Below, one piece after another: positions 1 to 8,241 of a stretch of DNA of 57,891 bases (positions are counted from its first letter, which is position 1; every line of letters begins with the position of its first letter). The position numbers were made by a program, and so were the translations under genes. The notes under the pieces were generated by a model. The model had not been told where the DNA came from. It did not search any database and saw nothing but the letters and a program-made list of their open reading frames with translations. The DNA is taken from NCBI GenBank assembly GCA_000828075.3, contig JXCB02000001.1, forward strand, positions 368,859 to 426,749, in the 5' to 3' direction. The DNA comes from Tolypothrix campylonemoides VB511288 (lineage in GTDB: Bacteria; Cyanobacteriota; Cyanobacteriia; Cyanobacteriales; Nostocaceae).

Positions 1-112
1 TCATCAATAATAGAATCAGAACCTTCTCTCTTACATATGGATTTTCATGCTCTTTTAGCGTTTTTTGTAGCCGTTCCTTCTGCTCTTGAGAAAGATGGTT
101 TTTTGCTGGCAT
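1..112 (-). mobile_element. IS630-type transposase, N-terminal fragment (runs off window)
   Basis: Read leftward from an ATG at 112-110, this is an open frame of 37 codons that leaves the window. It starts MPAKNHLSQEQKERLQKTLK and continues into a helix-rich stretch (KEHENPYVREKVLILLL). That is typical of the helix-turn-helix start of cyanobacterial IS630/Tc1-type transposases. The start lies 44 bases downstream of the truncated end of the neighbouring IS4-family transposase on the same strand, so this element probably inserted into the older one. Only the first DNA-binding helix is visible, so the family call rests on similarity to remembered proteins. Confidence 0.5.
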
Positions 113-156
113 AGGTGGCTGATTATAGTTTAATTACTTAACTCATAATTATACAA

Positions 157-1245
157 TCAAGCTGCGTAGCAGCTTAATAAACCGTAAATTTCTTGCACTA
201 CTTCTCGTGGTTTTTGAGAACGAATATGAGTTTTTCGTCCTAGAAGATGTACTTTGAGTTCATCAATCGTATTCTCGACTTCCCAACGTTGATGGTACTC
301 AGAAGCTAGCAACTGGGCTGGGAATTTTACAATGTCCAATAAGCTCGTAATTAAACGATATTTGATTTGTTCTTCTGGGTTATCAGGATTCTCAATTGTG
401 TACTCAATGACTCGTACTTGTATTGGTTCAAAACCTTTTTTTCTCAGTTTGCCAGAAGGATAAATATAACTTAAATAAGAACTATCCTCTAAAGCTTCTT
501 CGTTTAAAAATTTAACGTTAGCAGGTATTCTTCCTAAATAATCACAACCCTTACGTACTGTTGCTTTTACCATAGCGTAGGAGTGCAAACCTCTATCCCA
601 CATTAACAACATTCCGGATGTTACTGAGCGTAATAATTTTAGTGATCTAACTCGCTCTCCAATCTTATATGGGCACATTAAGGCATCAAAAATTAAATGT
701 GTCCCTGCCTCTACCAAAATAACTAATCTAACTTTGGGAAATGCCGCTCGTGTACCAGGACGACTACCGGGACGACCAAAAACCCTTGCATTTTCATCAC
801 TATCTGGGATATCTAAGCAAGTTCCATCAATCACTACAATTCTTAGTCCGTTTAGAAAACTTCCAATTGTTTCGCTGTTTGCCATTGGTCGCACCAACTG
901 ATGAAACAATTGCGTCATTACCCCTGCACCTAGTCGCTGTCTGCTTTGGGTGATAGCTGATTTACAAGGGATACGCCAATATTTACCAACTTTTACCCAT
1001 GCCTCTGAAAGACCATCAATGAGATTTTTTAGTACATCTCGCATTGAATCTCTCGACCACAGGCTCATTGCTATGATTAGACAAATGACCAGATGTGCTG
1101 GTAACGAACGATGGCGTTCCTCTTCTACTTTAGTTTTAGCGATCGCTTGTTCGATTGAAGTTGCTGGGATAGCAACCTCTATCGCTTTGAATATCTCCGT
1201 ACTTTGTATCTTCGGAGACACTAATGAGAATTCTTTGAGATGCAC
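157..1245 (-). mobile_element. IS4-family DDE transposase, C-terminally truncated
   Basis: 362 residues. It cuts and joins DNA ends of an insertion sequence. The three catalytic regions are visible: Asp in VIDGTCLDIPDSDEN, Asp in LLMWDRGLHSY, and the IS4 YREK signature in YHQRWEVENTIDELK (Y-x2-R-x3-E-x6-K). The N-terminal third resembles the IS4 N-terminal domain. Family members usually continue about 60-80 residues past EIYGLL. Here the frame ends at once with SCYAA, inside a short palindrome (about 162-178) next to the IS630-type gene, so the 3' end was probably removed by that insertion. The catalytic core is complete, but mobility is doubtful. The element's other end is probably the 18-mer at 1298-1315, which has a 17/18 match at 44799-44816. 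Confidence 0.82.
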
Positions 1246-1316
1246 CGTGCTTGATTTCCATTTTTGGAAACAATGCCCATTTTACAGCTATTCTAGCCTT
1301 AACTGAACCGTATTGC

Positions 1317-1505
1317 TTGATATCATGTCCGGCTAATTAGTTATGATTTCCACGTTAATTGCACCCCACCCCGCGCCGCCCCTCCCCGCTTACGGGGAAC
1401 TCGGGACCCCCTCTGGGGATTAGGGGCAGGAGGGAGGTGAAGCGCAGCTTTACCGGGGTGGGGTTACTCGGGTAATGATAAGTATTTAACCGGACTTGAT
1501 ATGAG
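1317..1505. repeat. MITE-like palindromic element
   Basis: Arms tgatatcatgtccgg (1318-1332) and ccggacttgatatga (1490-1504) are inverted copies with two mismatches in 15. The inversion continues inward through the taattagttatgatt/aatgataagtattta arms to the GC-rich gcaccccacccc/ggggtggggt arms. No frame inside looks coding. It abuts the presumed IS4 terminus at 1315. It is best read as a non-autonomous element or intergenic palindromic repeat. Confidence 0.6.
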
Positions 1506-1617
1506 TCATTAGTCAAAGACCAAGAACAAATGACTGCTGGACTAGTGACTCAGTATTGTTGCTACGCTAGATACAGCTGAAGAAACACAGCAATTTTGAT
1601 CCAAGTAGAGGGGAACT

Positions 1618-1842
1618 ATGCCGCACACGATTGTTACTGATGTATGTGAAGGTGTCGCTGATTGCGTAGACGCCTGTCCGGTAGCTTGCATTCATCCTGG
1701 TCCCAGCAAAAACGTCAAAGGAACTGATTGGTACTGGATTGACTTTGCCACCTGCATTGACTGTGGCATATGTATCCAAGTTTGTCCAGTAGAAGGGGCG
1801 ATCGTCCCAGAAGAACGACCCGATTTACAAAAAACACCGTAG
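1618..1842 (+). CDS. Bacterial-type ferredoxin, probably [3Fe-4S][4Fe-4S]
   Basis: 74 residues, a low-potential soluble electron carrier. The second half has a canonical C46-x2-C49-x2-C52-x3-C56-P motif. The first half is C10-x5-C16-x3-C20-P, so one of the four usual ligands of the first cluster is absent. This suggests a 3Fe-4S site, though C24 is nearby and could compensate. The start is set by a purine-rich Shine-Dalgarno (gagggg) seven bases upstream. It stands alone, with its own terminator hairpin at 1881-1918. Closely similar stand-alone ferredoxins are common in cyanobacteria; the partner enzyme cannot be deduced here. Confidence 0.9.
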   Translation: MPHTIVTDVCEGVADCVDACPVACIHPGPSKNVKGTDWYWIDFATCIDCGICIQVCPVEGAIVPEERPDLQKTP

Positions 1843-1880
1843 ATAAGTCGTATAAGTCGTATAAACGGTTAACATTTTTG

Positions 1881-1918
1881 AAAAACAGGCATCTTAAAAT
1901 AAAATCTTGCCTGTTTTT
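1881..1918 (+). terminator. Terminator hairpin after ferredoxin
   Basis: Perfect 11 bp stem aaaaacaggca / tgcctgttttt with a 16-base loop. The right arm ends in five T, and the stem is A/T-flanked on both sides as in rho-independent terminators. It lies 38 bases after the ferredoxin stop. Confidence 0.75.
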
Positions 1919-2032
1919 ACAGTAATAGTACTGGATAAAGATTTAAAAAAGGTAACATTAAAGATTTATTATTCGGATATGGTAGGTGCAGTTATGTATA
2001 CGTAAATATAGCTGTCCTACGTAGGTAAACTC

Positions 2033-2776
2033 ATGCAACGGTTAAGCGTACCCCTGATAGGCAATATCTTAACGTTAAGTCTGGCTACTGTAGCAATGAC
2101 TCTAACGTCTGCTTACAGTGCTACAGCCGGAACACTGGATCTCAATTTGACAAAGCTACAGGGCTTAACGGGTGGTAATTCTGGTACAACTGGTGTCTAC
2201 CGTGCAGATCTCTCCAATCTTGGCTTCGATATCACTTCCATTGCTATCACTGATAGCAACAGTAGAACAGAGGGTGCACCTGGGAGATTTAGCGCTTTTG
2301 ATTTGGATGCCATCAAAATTAGCAACGTCTTGGTTAACAATGCCACAGACGCCAAAAACTTATCAGGGTTAAACGTCTTCGATTTTACTTCCTCCGGAAC
2401 TTCCTTTACCCCAGGAACCCAGCGTTCTCCGGTCGATCCAGGAGATTTATTTGGTGTAACTGGCGGTATTGTAGACAACTCACTCGCTACGCTGGAAAAT
2501 TTTGATGCCAACTCCATAGCTGACGCTACTGCTTTTGGATTCCTCAGTTTAGGTGATGGTGGAAAAATTGTGTTTAACCTCAAAAATCCCATTTCCACAA
2601 CCAGTCCACTTTACTTATACATTGGAGAGGCAGGTGATAATGGTGAGACAGCCAGCGGTCAAATTACTGTCTCTGACAAACCACGTGAGGTTCCAGAACC
2701 TACAAGCTTAGCTGCTGTATCTTTACTCGGAATCTACTTTGCCGTAAGTCGTAGAAAGAAAACAAAAGCTGCTTAA
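2033..2776 (+). CDS. PEP-CTERM sorted exported protein
   Basis: 247 residues. An N-terminal signal peptide (hydrophobic stretch to about residue 32, ending TSAYSATAG) precedes a beta-rich, Ser/Gly/Thr/Asn-rich body. The C-terminus is a classic PEP-CTERM tail: VPEPTS, a hydrophobic helix, then basic SRRKKTKAA. Such tails direct processing by an exosortase and delivery to the envelope or extracellular matrix. The body has no domain I recognise. It is a single-gene unit: the ferredoxin terminator lies upstream and a strong hairpin follows at 2819-2850. A second PEP-CTERM gene is at 15934, so the organism should carry an exosortase elsewhere. Confidence 0.85.
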   Translation: MQRLSVPLIGNILTLSLATVAMTLTSAYSATAGTLDLNLTKLQGLTGGNSGTTGVYRADLSNLGFDITSIAITDSNSRTEGAPGRFSAFDLDAIKISNVLVNNATDAKNLSGLNVFDFTSSGTSFTPGTQRSPVDPGDLFGVTGGIVDNSLATLENFDANSIADATAFGFLSLGDGGKIVFNLKNPISTTSPLYLYIGEAGDNGETASGQITVSDKPREVPEPTSLAAVSLLGIYFAVSRRKKTKAA

Positions 2777-2818
2777 TTTCAAATTCCGTAGCCGTTGAAA
2801 TTGTTGAAATTAAAGTTA

Positions 2819-2850
2819 GGACATAGGTTTTTGACCTATGTCATTTTTTT
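2819..2850 (+). terminator. Rho-independent terminator after PEP-CTERM gene
   Basis: Stem gacatagg / cctatgtc around a short T-rich loop, followed at once by a run of seven T. It is a textbook intrinsic terminator 43 bases after the stop codon. Confidence 0.88.
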
Positions 2851-2852
2851 AT

Positions 2853-3238
2853 ATTGGTGCTGTCTTTGTTTTGGTACACGTAGCACAAGACGGTCGAGTT
2901 AGTGATATTTATCCTTAAAAATCCCCCTAACGCCCATTGACAAAGCAGCGTCGTTTCATTTGGTTCCTCGCCCGTCCAAAGTTGAAACTGTGGGCTAATA
3001 GCCCAAGTCAATTTTAATCGACTCATATAGGACTACTATTTGAATTTTGTGAAAGTGCCTGCGCTTTGCGCTTAAAAAACTCAGTACACTTTCTGTTCCC
3101 TGTTAAGAGTTCCCTGTTAAGAGTTCCCTGTTCCCTGTCTCGACGAGTAATTTCACAAATCAAACCGGATTCCTATATAAGCTTAAATATTGAGTGCAAC
3201 AATCGGGTAGAACTTAGCTTGCTAATGCGCTTAAGCTG
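2853..3238. other. Non-coding gap, mostly repeats
   Basis: No convincing gene. The left half has low coding character in all frames. The right half is occupied by the dispersed repeat at 3026-3177. Confidence 0.5.
3026..3177 (+). repeat. Dispersed MITE-like repeat, copy A
   Basis: Begins tataggactactatttgaa and ends in caaaccggattcctata. The outer arms are inverted (tatagga/tcctata, then ttttgtgaaa/tttcacaaa). It contains two to three tandem copies of agttccctgtta. A 124 bp version lies in opposite orientation at 39287-39410, and 25 bases of its left end recur exactly at 33312-33336. It has no coding potential. Confidence 0.8.
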
Positions 3239-4189
3239 ATGGCATATAGAAAACGAATAAAGCGACCCAGTAATATGCACAAACTAAAAATGGGCATTGT
3301 GGAGTGGATACTTCTGTTGATACTGTCTGTGTTATGGGGTGGCTCCTTTTTTTTCAATGAAGTTGCGCTTAAAGAGTTGCAGCCATTGACTCTAGTGCTG
3401 TGTCGGGTAAGTTTGGCATCTGTCACACTGACAGCCATTGTGTTTCTCCAAGGGAAACAGGTTCCCCTTTCTCCCACCTTGTGGCGTGAATTTTTTCTTA
3501 TGGGTGCTTTGAGTAATCTTATTCCATTTAGCTTAATTGTCTGGGGGCAAACTTATATTGATAGTGGTCTTGCTGCTATTCTCAACGCTACGACACCTGT
3601 GTTCACAGTAATATTAGCTCACTTTCTTACTCAAGATGAGCGCCTGACTCTTAATCGCCTAGTTGGTATTATGTTAGGACTATGTGGTGTCGTTGTGCTG
3701 ATTGGTGCAGATGCTTTACGTGGACTGAGTTTATCTAGTTTAGGACAGTTTGCTATTTTGGGCGCTGCTTGCTGTTATGGCTGTTCTGGGATTTATGGAC
3801 GCCGTTTTAAAAAAATACCCCCTATCGTTGCTGCAGCAGGAACCCTAACCAGCTCGACAATTATGTTGTTACCAATAACTTTTCTTTTAGAACGTCCATT
3901 GACCTTGAAAGCTAGTGTAATCACTTGGGGGGCGTTGTTGGGATTATCGTTGCTGAGTACGGCGATCGCCTATATGATTTATTTTCGTCTTTTGACTAAA
4001 GCGGGCGCTACTAATTCGGCGCTTGTTACCTTCCTGATTCCAGTCAGTTCTCTGTTTCTCGGCGTGTTTATCCTGGGTGAACAGTTACACTGGACGACGT
4101 TTGCAAGCATGGTGCTTATCTTTATAGGACTTGCTGCTATAGATGGTAGGGCGATCGCCCGTATTCGACAGTTGATTGGAGTCAGTTAA
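3239..4189 (+). CDS. EamA-family (DMT superfamily) transporter
   Basis: 316 residues, about ten hydrophobic segments arranged as two EamA repeats (roughly residues 20-150 and 165-300). Family members export metabolites or amino acids across the inner membrane; the substrate cannot be predicted. Family features include WGGSFFFNEVALKELQP in helix 1 and the glycine-rich LGLCGVVVLIGADAL at the end of the first repeat. The start is uncertain. ATG 3239 gives a basic 12-residue extension, while ATG 3275 (MHKLKMGIVEW) fits the usual family start better; neither has a clear Shine-Dalgarno. It lies 35 bases upstream of ada on the same strand, so co-transcription is possible. Confidence 0.85.
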   Translation: MAYRKRIKRPSNMHKLKMGIVEWILLLILSVLWGGSFFFNEVALKELQPLTLVLCRVSLASVTLTAIVFLQGKQVPLSPTLWREFFLMGALSNLIPFSLIVWGQTYIDSGLAAILNATTPVFTVILAHFLTQDERLTLNRLVGIMLGLCGVVVLIGADALRGLSLSSLGQFAILGAACCYGCSGIYGRRFKKIPPIVAAAGTLTSSTIMLLPITFLLERPLTLKASVITWGALLGLSLLSTAIAYMIYFRLLTKAGATNSALVTFLIPVSSLFLGVFILGEQLHWTTFASMVLIFIGLAAIDGRAIARIRQLIGVS

Positions 4190-4224
4190 CTCTGGGCAAT
4201 GAGCCATATCTTAAGGAGATATCA

Positions 4225-5316
4225 ATGGAATTACAACAGACTCTTATCACAGAAGAAACCTTTTGGCAAGCCGTTCTAAACAGAGACCCCAGTTTTGATA
4301 AAAAGCTATTCTACGGTGTCCGTTCTACAAGCATCTACTGCCGACCAACTTGCCCGAGTCGAAGACCGAATAGAAAGCAAGTTTGTTTCTTTGTGTCGCC
4401 ACAAGAAGCGGAAACTGCAGGTTTTCGACCTTGTAAGCGGTGTCAGCCACAATATGAAACACTACCAAATTTGACCAAAGCTAAAATTTTGGCAGTATGT
4501 CGATACATTGAAGAACTTGATCGCATCCCTACTTTATCAGAACTGAGTTCTCAGTTTGAGATAAGCCCTAGCTACTTGCAACGAGTCTTCAAACAAATGA
4601 TGGGCGTATCACCTTTTGAATATGCAGATGCACTTCGTAGCGATCGCTTTAAACAGCGTCTTCAGCAAGGGGAAGAAATTGCTCATGCGCTTTACGACAC
4701 AGGATATGGATCGAGTAGCCGACTGTATGAAAAAGCATCCCAGCAACTTGGAATGACACCAAAAACTTATCGGTGCAGTGGCAAGGGAATGCATATTGCC
4801 TATACCATTGTTCCATGTTCTCTGGGATATTTGCTTGTGGCAACAACAGAGAAAGGTATCTGTGCCGTTAAATTAGGTGATGAAATAGATCAGCTAAAAC
4901 GTATTCTTCTCAATGAATTCAATCAAGCGGAAATCCTACGTAATGACAATTTACACCGAGACTGGCTACAGACAATCCTCAGCTTCATTGCAGGAGACTC
5001 GCCACACCTCGATTTGCCGCTTGATATACGCGGAACAGCATTTCAAAAACAAGTTTGGCAGGCTTTGCAGAAAATTCCCTATGGGGAAACGCGCACCTAT
5101 GCTGATATCGCCCGTGAAATTGGTAAACCTCACGCAGTTCGCGCTGTAGGTACTGCTTGTGGTGCCAATCCAACAGCACTCATCGTACCGTGTCATCGTG
5201 TCCTGCGAACTGATGGCACTCTCGGCGGTTATCACTGGGGGATTTCACGCAAAGAAAAACTTTTGGCACAAGAAGTGAAACGGACGGGCAAGATGCCCAT
5301 CCCACAAGAAAGATAA
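4225..5316 (+). CDS. ada: Bifunctional Ada: methyl-phosphotriester sensor and O6-methylguanine-DNA methyltransferase
   Basis: 363 residues, the full Ada architecture. The N-terminal zinc domain has C39, C43, C70 and C73 (CRPTC...CKRC); C39 corresponds to the methyl acceptor that turns Ada into an activator. An AraC-type HTH (about residues 85-185) follows. The C-terminal suicide methyltransferase has the IVPCHRV motif with acceptor C323. Start supported by aaggagat before ATG. It repairs O6-alkylguanine and methylphosphotriesters and should induce alkylation-response genes; an AlkA-type glycosylase lies 1.3 kb downstream. Oddity: the last residues (RTGKMPIPQER) are encoded by a palindromic repeat (about 5281-5309), so the tail is repeat-derived. 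Confidence 0.93.
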   Translation: MELQQTLITEETFWQAVLNRDPSFDKKLFYGVRSTSIYCRPTCPSRRPNRKQVCFFVSPQEAETAGFRPCKRCQPQYETLPNLTKAKILAVCRYIEELDRIPTLSELSSQFEISPSYLQRVFKQMMGVSPFEYADALRSDRFKQRLQQGEEIAHALYDTGYGSSSRLYEKASQQLGMTPKTYRCSGKGMHIAYTIVPCSLGYLLVATTEKGICAVKLGDEIDQLKRILLNEFNQAEILRNDNLHRDWLQTILSFIAGDSPHLDLPLDIRGTAFQKQVWQALQKIPYGETRTYADIAREIGKPHAVRAVGTACGANPTALIVPCHRVLRTDGTLGGYHWGISRKEKLLAQEVKRTGKMPIPQER

Positions 5317-5395
5317 GAAAAATAAAGTGCAATGGCACGAAGATAAGGCAGAAGCAGGAGCAATGCAACTTCGCCTACTTCCCTCACCTCCCTTA

Positions 5396-5932
5396 CTAGC
5401 CACTAGAAGCGGCTGGCTGTTTCTCCTGCTTTTTAATGTTTCGCCTTCCCCAAGGCTTGAGAACTGAAATGCCAATGATTGCTAAAATGCATGAGGTCTG
5501 AATAATAGCACCCACAAGTACTCCGTTCTGGTCAAATACATACAGCGGATTTTGCAGTGCTTGTATCCTTTCTGCTGCAGAGATGGCAGTCATCATATTT
5601 GTCCAAGGACCAAGCCAAATTGTGCCAGTGACAATGAGTGTTACAGTCGCTATCCACTTGACGATCACCCAGTAGTGTTTGAAAAATCCCCAAATCGTAA
5701 GCCAGCAAAGCAACCCACCTGTTACCAGCGATAAGATGGCAGACGGGATGATTACCCAGTCATCCAGCAGCTTCATGACTGAGTTGATAGCGTACAGTTC
5801 ATCACCGTTGGGAGTGTTTCGGTTGCTTAAAGCAATAGCAATCATGCATAAAGCAGTACCAAACCAAATTCCTCCAAAGGCGACATGAGAAGCCAGCAAC
5901 CAGTTTTTTTGCTTGACGCTTAGCTTGTTCAT
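5396..5932 (-). CDS. DUF2269-like integral membrane protein
   Basis: 178 residues with four hydrophobic helices (about 12-32, 58-82, 88-108, 140-160) and a basic C-terminal tail. The first helix contains HVAFGGIWFGTAL, a pattern of DUF2269-like predicted membrane proteins. A histidine in such a helix can bind haem or metal, but no function is established. It is transcribed from just downstream of the marR gene, with a 91-base gap holding an inverted repeat (5953-5981). A repeat of this type suggests direct control by the MarR protein. It converges with ada. Confidence 0.7.
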   Translation of the reverse strand: MNKLSVKQKNWLLASHVAFGGIWFGTALCMIAIALSNRNTPNGDELYAINSVMKLLDDWVIIPSAILSLVTGGLLCWLTIWGFFKHYWVIVKWIATVTLIVTGTIWLGPWTNMMTAISAAERIQALQNPLYVFDQNGVLVGAIIQTSCILAIIGISVLKPWGRRNIKKQEKQPAASSG

Positions 5933-5952
5933 ATTAGTTTTTCCAAATTTTG

Positions 5953-5981
5953 ATTAGGAACTTTATAGTTAGCTTCCTAAT
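5953..5981 (-). promoter_or_regulatory. Candidate MarR operator upstream of the DUF2269-like gene
   Basis: Inverted repeat attaggaa (5953-5960) / ttcctaat (5974-5981) with 13-base spacer. A nested perfect dyad TTAG-cttc-CTAA lies at 5969-5980. It sits 20-50 bases before the start codon of the membrane-protein gene and resembles the tagctt..taatta..aag segment upstream of marR. MarR proteins commonly bind such AT-rich dyads; the assignment is inference. Confidence 0.45.
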
Positions 5982-6023
5982 TAAAAGATTACACTACCTA
6001 ACAATCATCCACAAGCATTTATT

Positions 6024-6533
6024 TTAGGCGTCAAGCATTGCTGAGGTTCCAGTGCGTACTTTGTTTAAAAGCTTAATGAGTATCTTTTTTTCGCTATCAG
6101 TGAGATTCGCCATCAAGCCTGTAGTGCGGCAAAAATGGTCTGGAAGCATTTGAGAAAGGAAGCCCCGTCCTTTGTCTGTTAATTGCAAACGCAGCATTCG
6201 CCTGTCTTCTGAGTCAGGTTGGCGTCTTACCAATCCATCTCGTTCAAGTCCGTCAAGGAGTCCTGTGATTGTTGCTTTAGTCACACCGGCTCGTTGAGCA
6301 CATTCAGACGGTGTTAACCCCTGCTCGTCCGCCAAATACAATTGCATCAACAAAGTAAATTTCCCCCGCGAAAGACCGTAGCGGGCAAAATGAACGTCTA
6401 AGGCTTGATAAACATCAGCCGTGGTGTGTAGAAAAGCCAAACAAGTTTCTATTGAAGCAATGTCTAACTCAGGGTAGCGCTTGGCAAAATTCAGTATTGT
6501 CTGTTTATCAACAAAGGGACGCAGTATGACCAC
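6024..6533 (-). CDS. MarR-family transcriptional regulator
   Basis: 169 residues with the MarR winged-helix layout: dimerisation helix (LAFLHTTADVYQALDVHF), HTH (LTPSECAQRAGVTKATITGL), wing with DSEDRRMLRLQLTDKG, and a C-terminal dimer helix. The DxRxxR-type wing motif is intact. MarR proteins are usually ligand-responsive repressors of efflux or stress genes. It is followed on the same strand by the DUF2269-like membrane gene and is divergent from the AlkA-type glycosylase, with 66 bases between starts. One short intergenic region could therefore serve both directions. The ligand is unknown. Confidence 0.88.
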   Translation of the reverse strand: MVILRPFVDKQTILNFAKRYPELDIASIETCLAFLHTTADVYQALDVHFARYGLSRGKFTLLMQLYLADEQGLTPSECAQRAGVTKATITGLLDGLERDGLVRRQPDSEDRRMLRLQLTDKGRGFLSQMLPDHFCRTTGLMANLTDSEKKILIKLLNKVRTGTSAMLDA

Positions 6534-6550
6534 AGTTAAAAAGGAATTAG

Positions 6551-6564
6551 ATTAGCTTGTTAAT
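6551..6564. promoter_or_regulatory. Candidate MarR operator in the marR/alkA divergent region
   Basis: ATTA-gcttgt-TAAT dyad within attagcttgttaattataag. This segment matches tagcttcctaattaaaag at 5970-5987 upstream of the membrane gene (TAGCTTnnTAATTAnAAG). Position between divergent starts fits autoregulation. Inference only. Confidence 0.4.
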
Positions 6565-6599
6565 TATAAGGTAGCCTGAAAGTCGAATTTTCTATTGTT

Positions 6600-7238
6600 G
6601 TGTCTATGTTGATGTCAGAATCACTCACACAAGAAACTCTTACTTATGCTTTGATGGAGCTAGCCAATCGCGACAGCGATTTTGCCCGAATTTTACAAAC
6701 TCTCGGACCTCCACCAATGTGGGAAAGAGAAGCGGGTTTCCCAACACTCCTGCGTATCATTTTAGAACAACAAGTATCTTTAGCTGCTGCAAAGGCTGTA
6801 TTTAACCGTTTGTGTGCAGTGGCGGTACCACTAACGCCAGAAAATTTTCTCACACTTGATGATATTCAATTAAAGACAATTGGGTTTAGTCGGCAAAAGA
6901 TTTTGTACGGTCGTGCATTAGCGATCGCAATCACAAGCGGTCAGCTTAACCTCACGAATTTAGAGACAATGGACGAAACAACTATCCGGACGGAGTTAAA
7001 GCGTATCAAAGGTATTGGGGATTGGACAGTGGATATATACTTACTGATGGCGCTGCTACGCCCTGATGTTTTTCCCAAAGGCGATTTAGGACTGGCGATC
7101 GCCACCCAAAAACTCAAGCGATTGACACTACGTCCTACACCTGAAGAACTGGTAGCAATTGCAGACAACTGGCGTCCTTGGCGTGCCGTTGCTGCTAGAA
7201 TTTTATGGCACTACTACCTAAGCGATCGCACGTCGTAA
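6600..7238 (+). CDS. DNA-3-methyladenine glycosylase (AlkA/HhH-GPD type)
   Basis: 212 residues. It excises alkylated bases from DNA. The HhH-GPD core is seen: LEQQVSLAAAKAVFNRL in the first helices, the helix-hairpin-helix LKRIKGIGDWTVDIYLL, and the catalytic Asp in VFPKGDLGL. It lacks the N-terminal beta domain of E. coli AlkA, as short bacterial members do. Start options are GTG 6600, ATG 6606 and ATG 6612; none has a strong ribosome-binding site, so the N-terminus may be 2-4 residues shorter. It lies near ada, consistent with an alkylation-repair neighbourhood, and is divergent from marR. Confidence 0.85.
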   Translation: MSMLMSESLTQETLTYALMELANRDSDFARILQTLGPPPMWEREAGFPTLLRIILEQQVSLAAAKAVFNRLCAVAVPLTPENFLTLDDIQLKTIGFSRQKILYGRALAIAITSGQLNLTNLETMDETTIRTELKRIKGIGDWTVDIYLLMALLRPDVFPKGDLGLAIATQKLKRLTLRPTPEELVAIADNWRPWRAVAARILWHYYLSDRTS

Positions 7239-7919
7239 AGGTTTTGAAAAAAGTACGCGATCGCTGACTTAATTCTGTTGAAAAAATGAAAAAATTAATA
7301 TAGACATCACTCACGTTGAGAGGAACAAATTGGAATCCACTCCTCAACAGGCGTTGACTGATATCGCACTCTCTAAGCTAGCTACTTTGGTTCGTCGGGA
7401 GTTTTTGGCTTCATTCATTAAATCTGTTGAAAAAACCCAAGGGTTTAAATCAGCAGGAAAAATAAAAAATTCTACGCCATACAGGAGTCCTTTACGGTGA
7501 AGCGAGATAGCCTCTGTCAGGCGTAAAAACATAATTGGAGTCCATAAGCGTAATCTGCTGCTGTAAAAGTAGACAACGACTCGGTTCGTTGTGTACTCAT
7601 ACTGCGGGAGTGGATTTTGCAAAGGCGAAATCATACTAAATAACGGTCATCTGTCAAAAGGTAGAAGAAGCTCTATCTATCATTTGACGCATTATTGGGA
7701 ATGATAACAACTAGCTAAAGATAGTTGTTTAGTATGATTTTTTACGTATAATATATTCGCTTTTCTGTGAAACTATTAGCATAGTACCTCTATATTTATT
7801 GGCACTTTGTTAATATTTCTCCTAATTTTTTGACAGTTGATTAACTTACATATAGCAAGTATGATGCGAAAATAGTTTATCGTTTTAAGGAGAAAACTTG
7901 GTTTTGTAAATATAGCTTT
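7239..7919. other. Gap with one doubtful short frame
   Basis: A frame at 7330-7500 (+) starts TTG after gagagga and encodes 56 residues (LESTPQQALTDIALSKLATL...). Composition looks protein-like, but there is no ATG, no recognisable family, and a competing 96-codon frame on the other strand (7344-7634). I would not call either a gene. The rest, to 7919, is AT-rich with no gene seen. Confidence 0.25.
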
Positions 7920-8003
7920 TTAGGTTAAAAAGAGCAAACACTCAGAAAGCGCCCATCCCAATAATGCCATAATCATCATGCAGAAAAGGATATACTCCGA
8001 CAT
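7920..8003 (-). CDS. Candidate 27-residue single-span membrane peptide
   Basis: Frame of 28 codons including stop, encoding MSEYILFCMMIMALLGWALS followed by ECLLFLT. ATG at 8003 is preceded (reading leftward) by ttgaggtgtcaaa, a fair Shine-Dalgarno at normal spacing. Nearly the whole peptide is one hydrophobic helix with a polar N-terminus, the form of small subunits of respiratory or photosynthetic complexes. I do not recognise the family. It sits alone in an AT-rich gap of about 1 kb. A chance frame of this length is possible; what argues for a gene is the ribosome site plus the strongly amphipathic-free hydrophobic composition. Confidence 0.4.
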   Translation of the reverse strand: MSEYILFCMMIMALLGWALSECLLFLT

Positions 8004-8241
8004 TTTGACACCTCAATTAATAGTCAGTCTTGTTAGTAGTAGGTCATAGTTATGAATAAACATTTTCAGATTAAAGATAAAACATCGGTCTGCTAACAAC
8101 TTCTATCAGAAGTCAAAGTATTTGCTTTCCCAACTCATAACTTTAGTTGAAAATCTACTTTTCAAATTCTACTTCTCTGGAATTATTTTTTACACCTTAA
8201 GAAGGTGAGTTTCACAGAGAACTCAGGGTAAAGTATCTGAG

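Noticed and set aside
7344-7634. 96-codon frame on minus strand
   Set aside because: No ribosome site or family, competing frame on the other strand.
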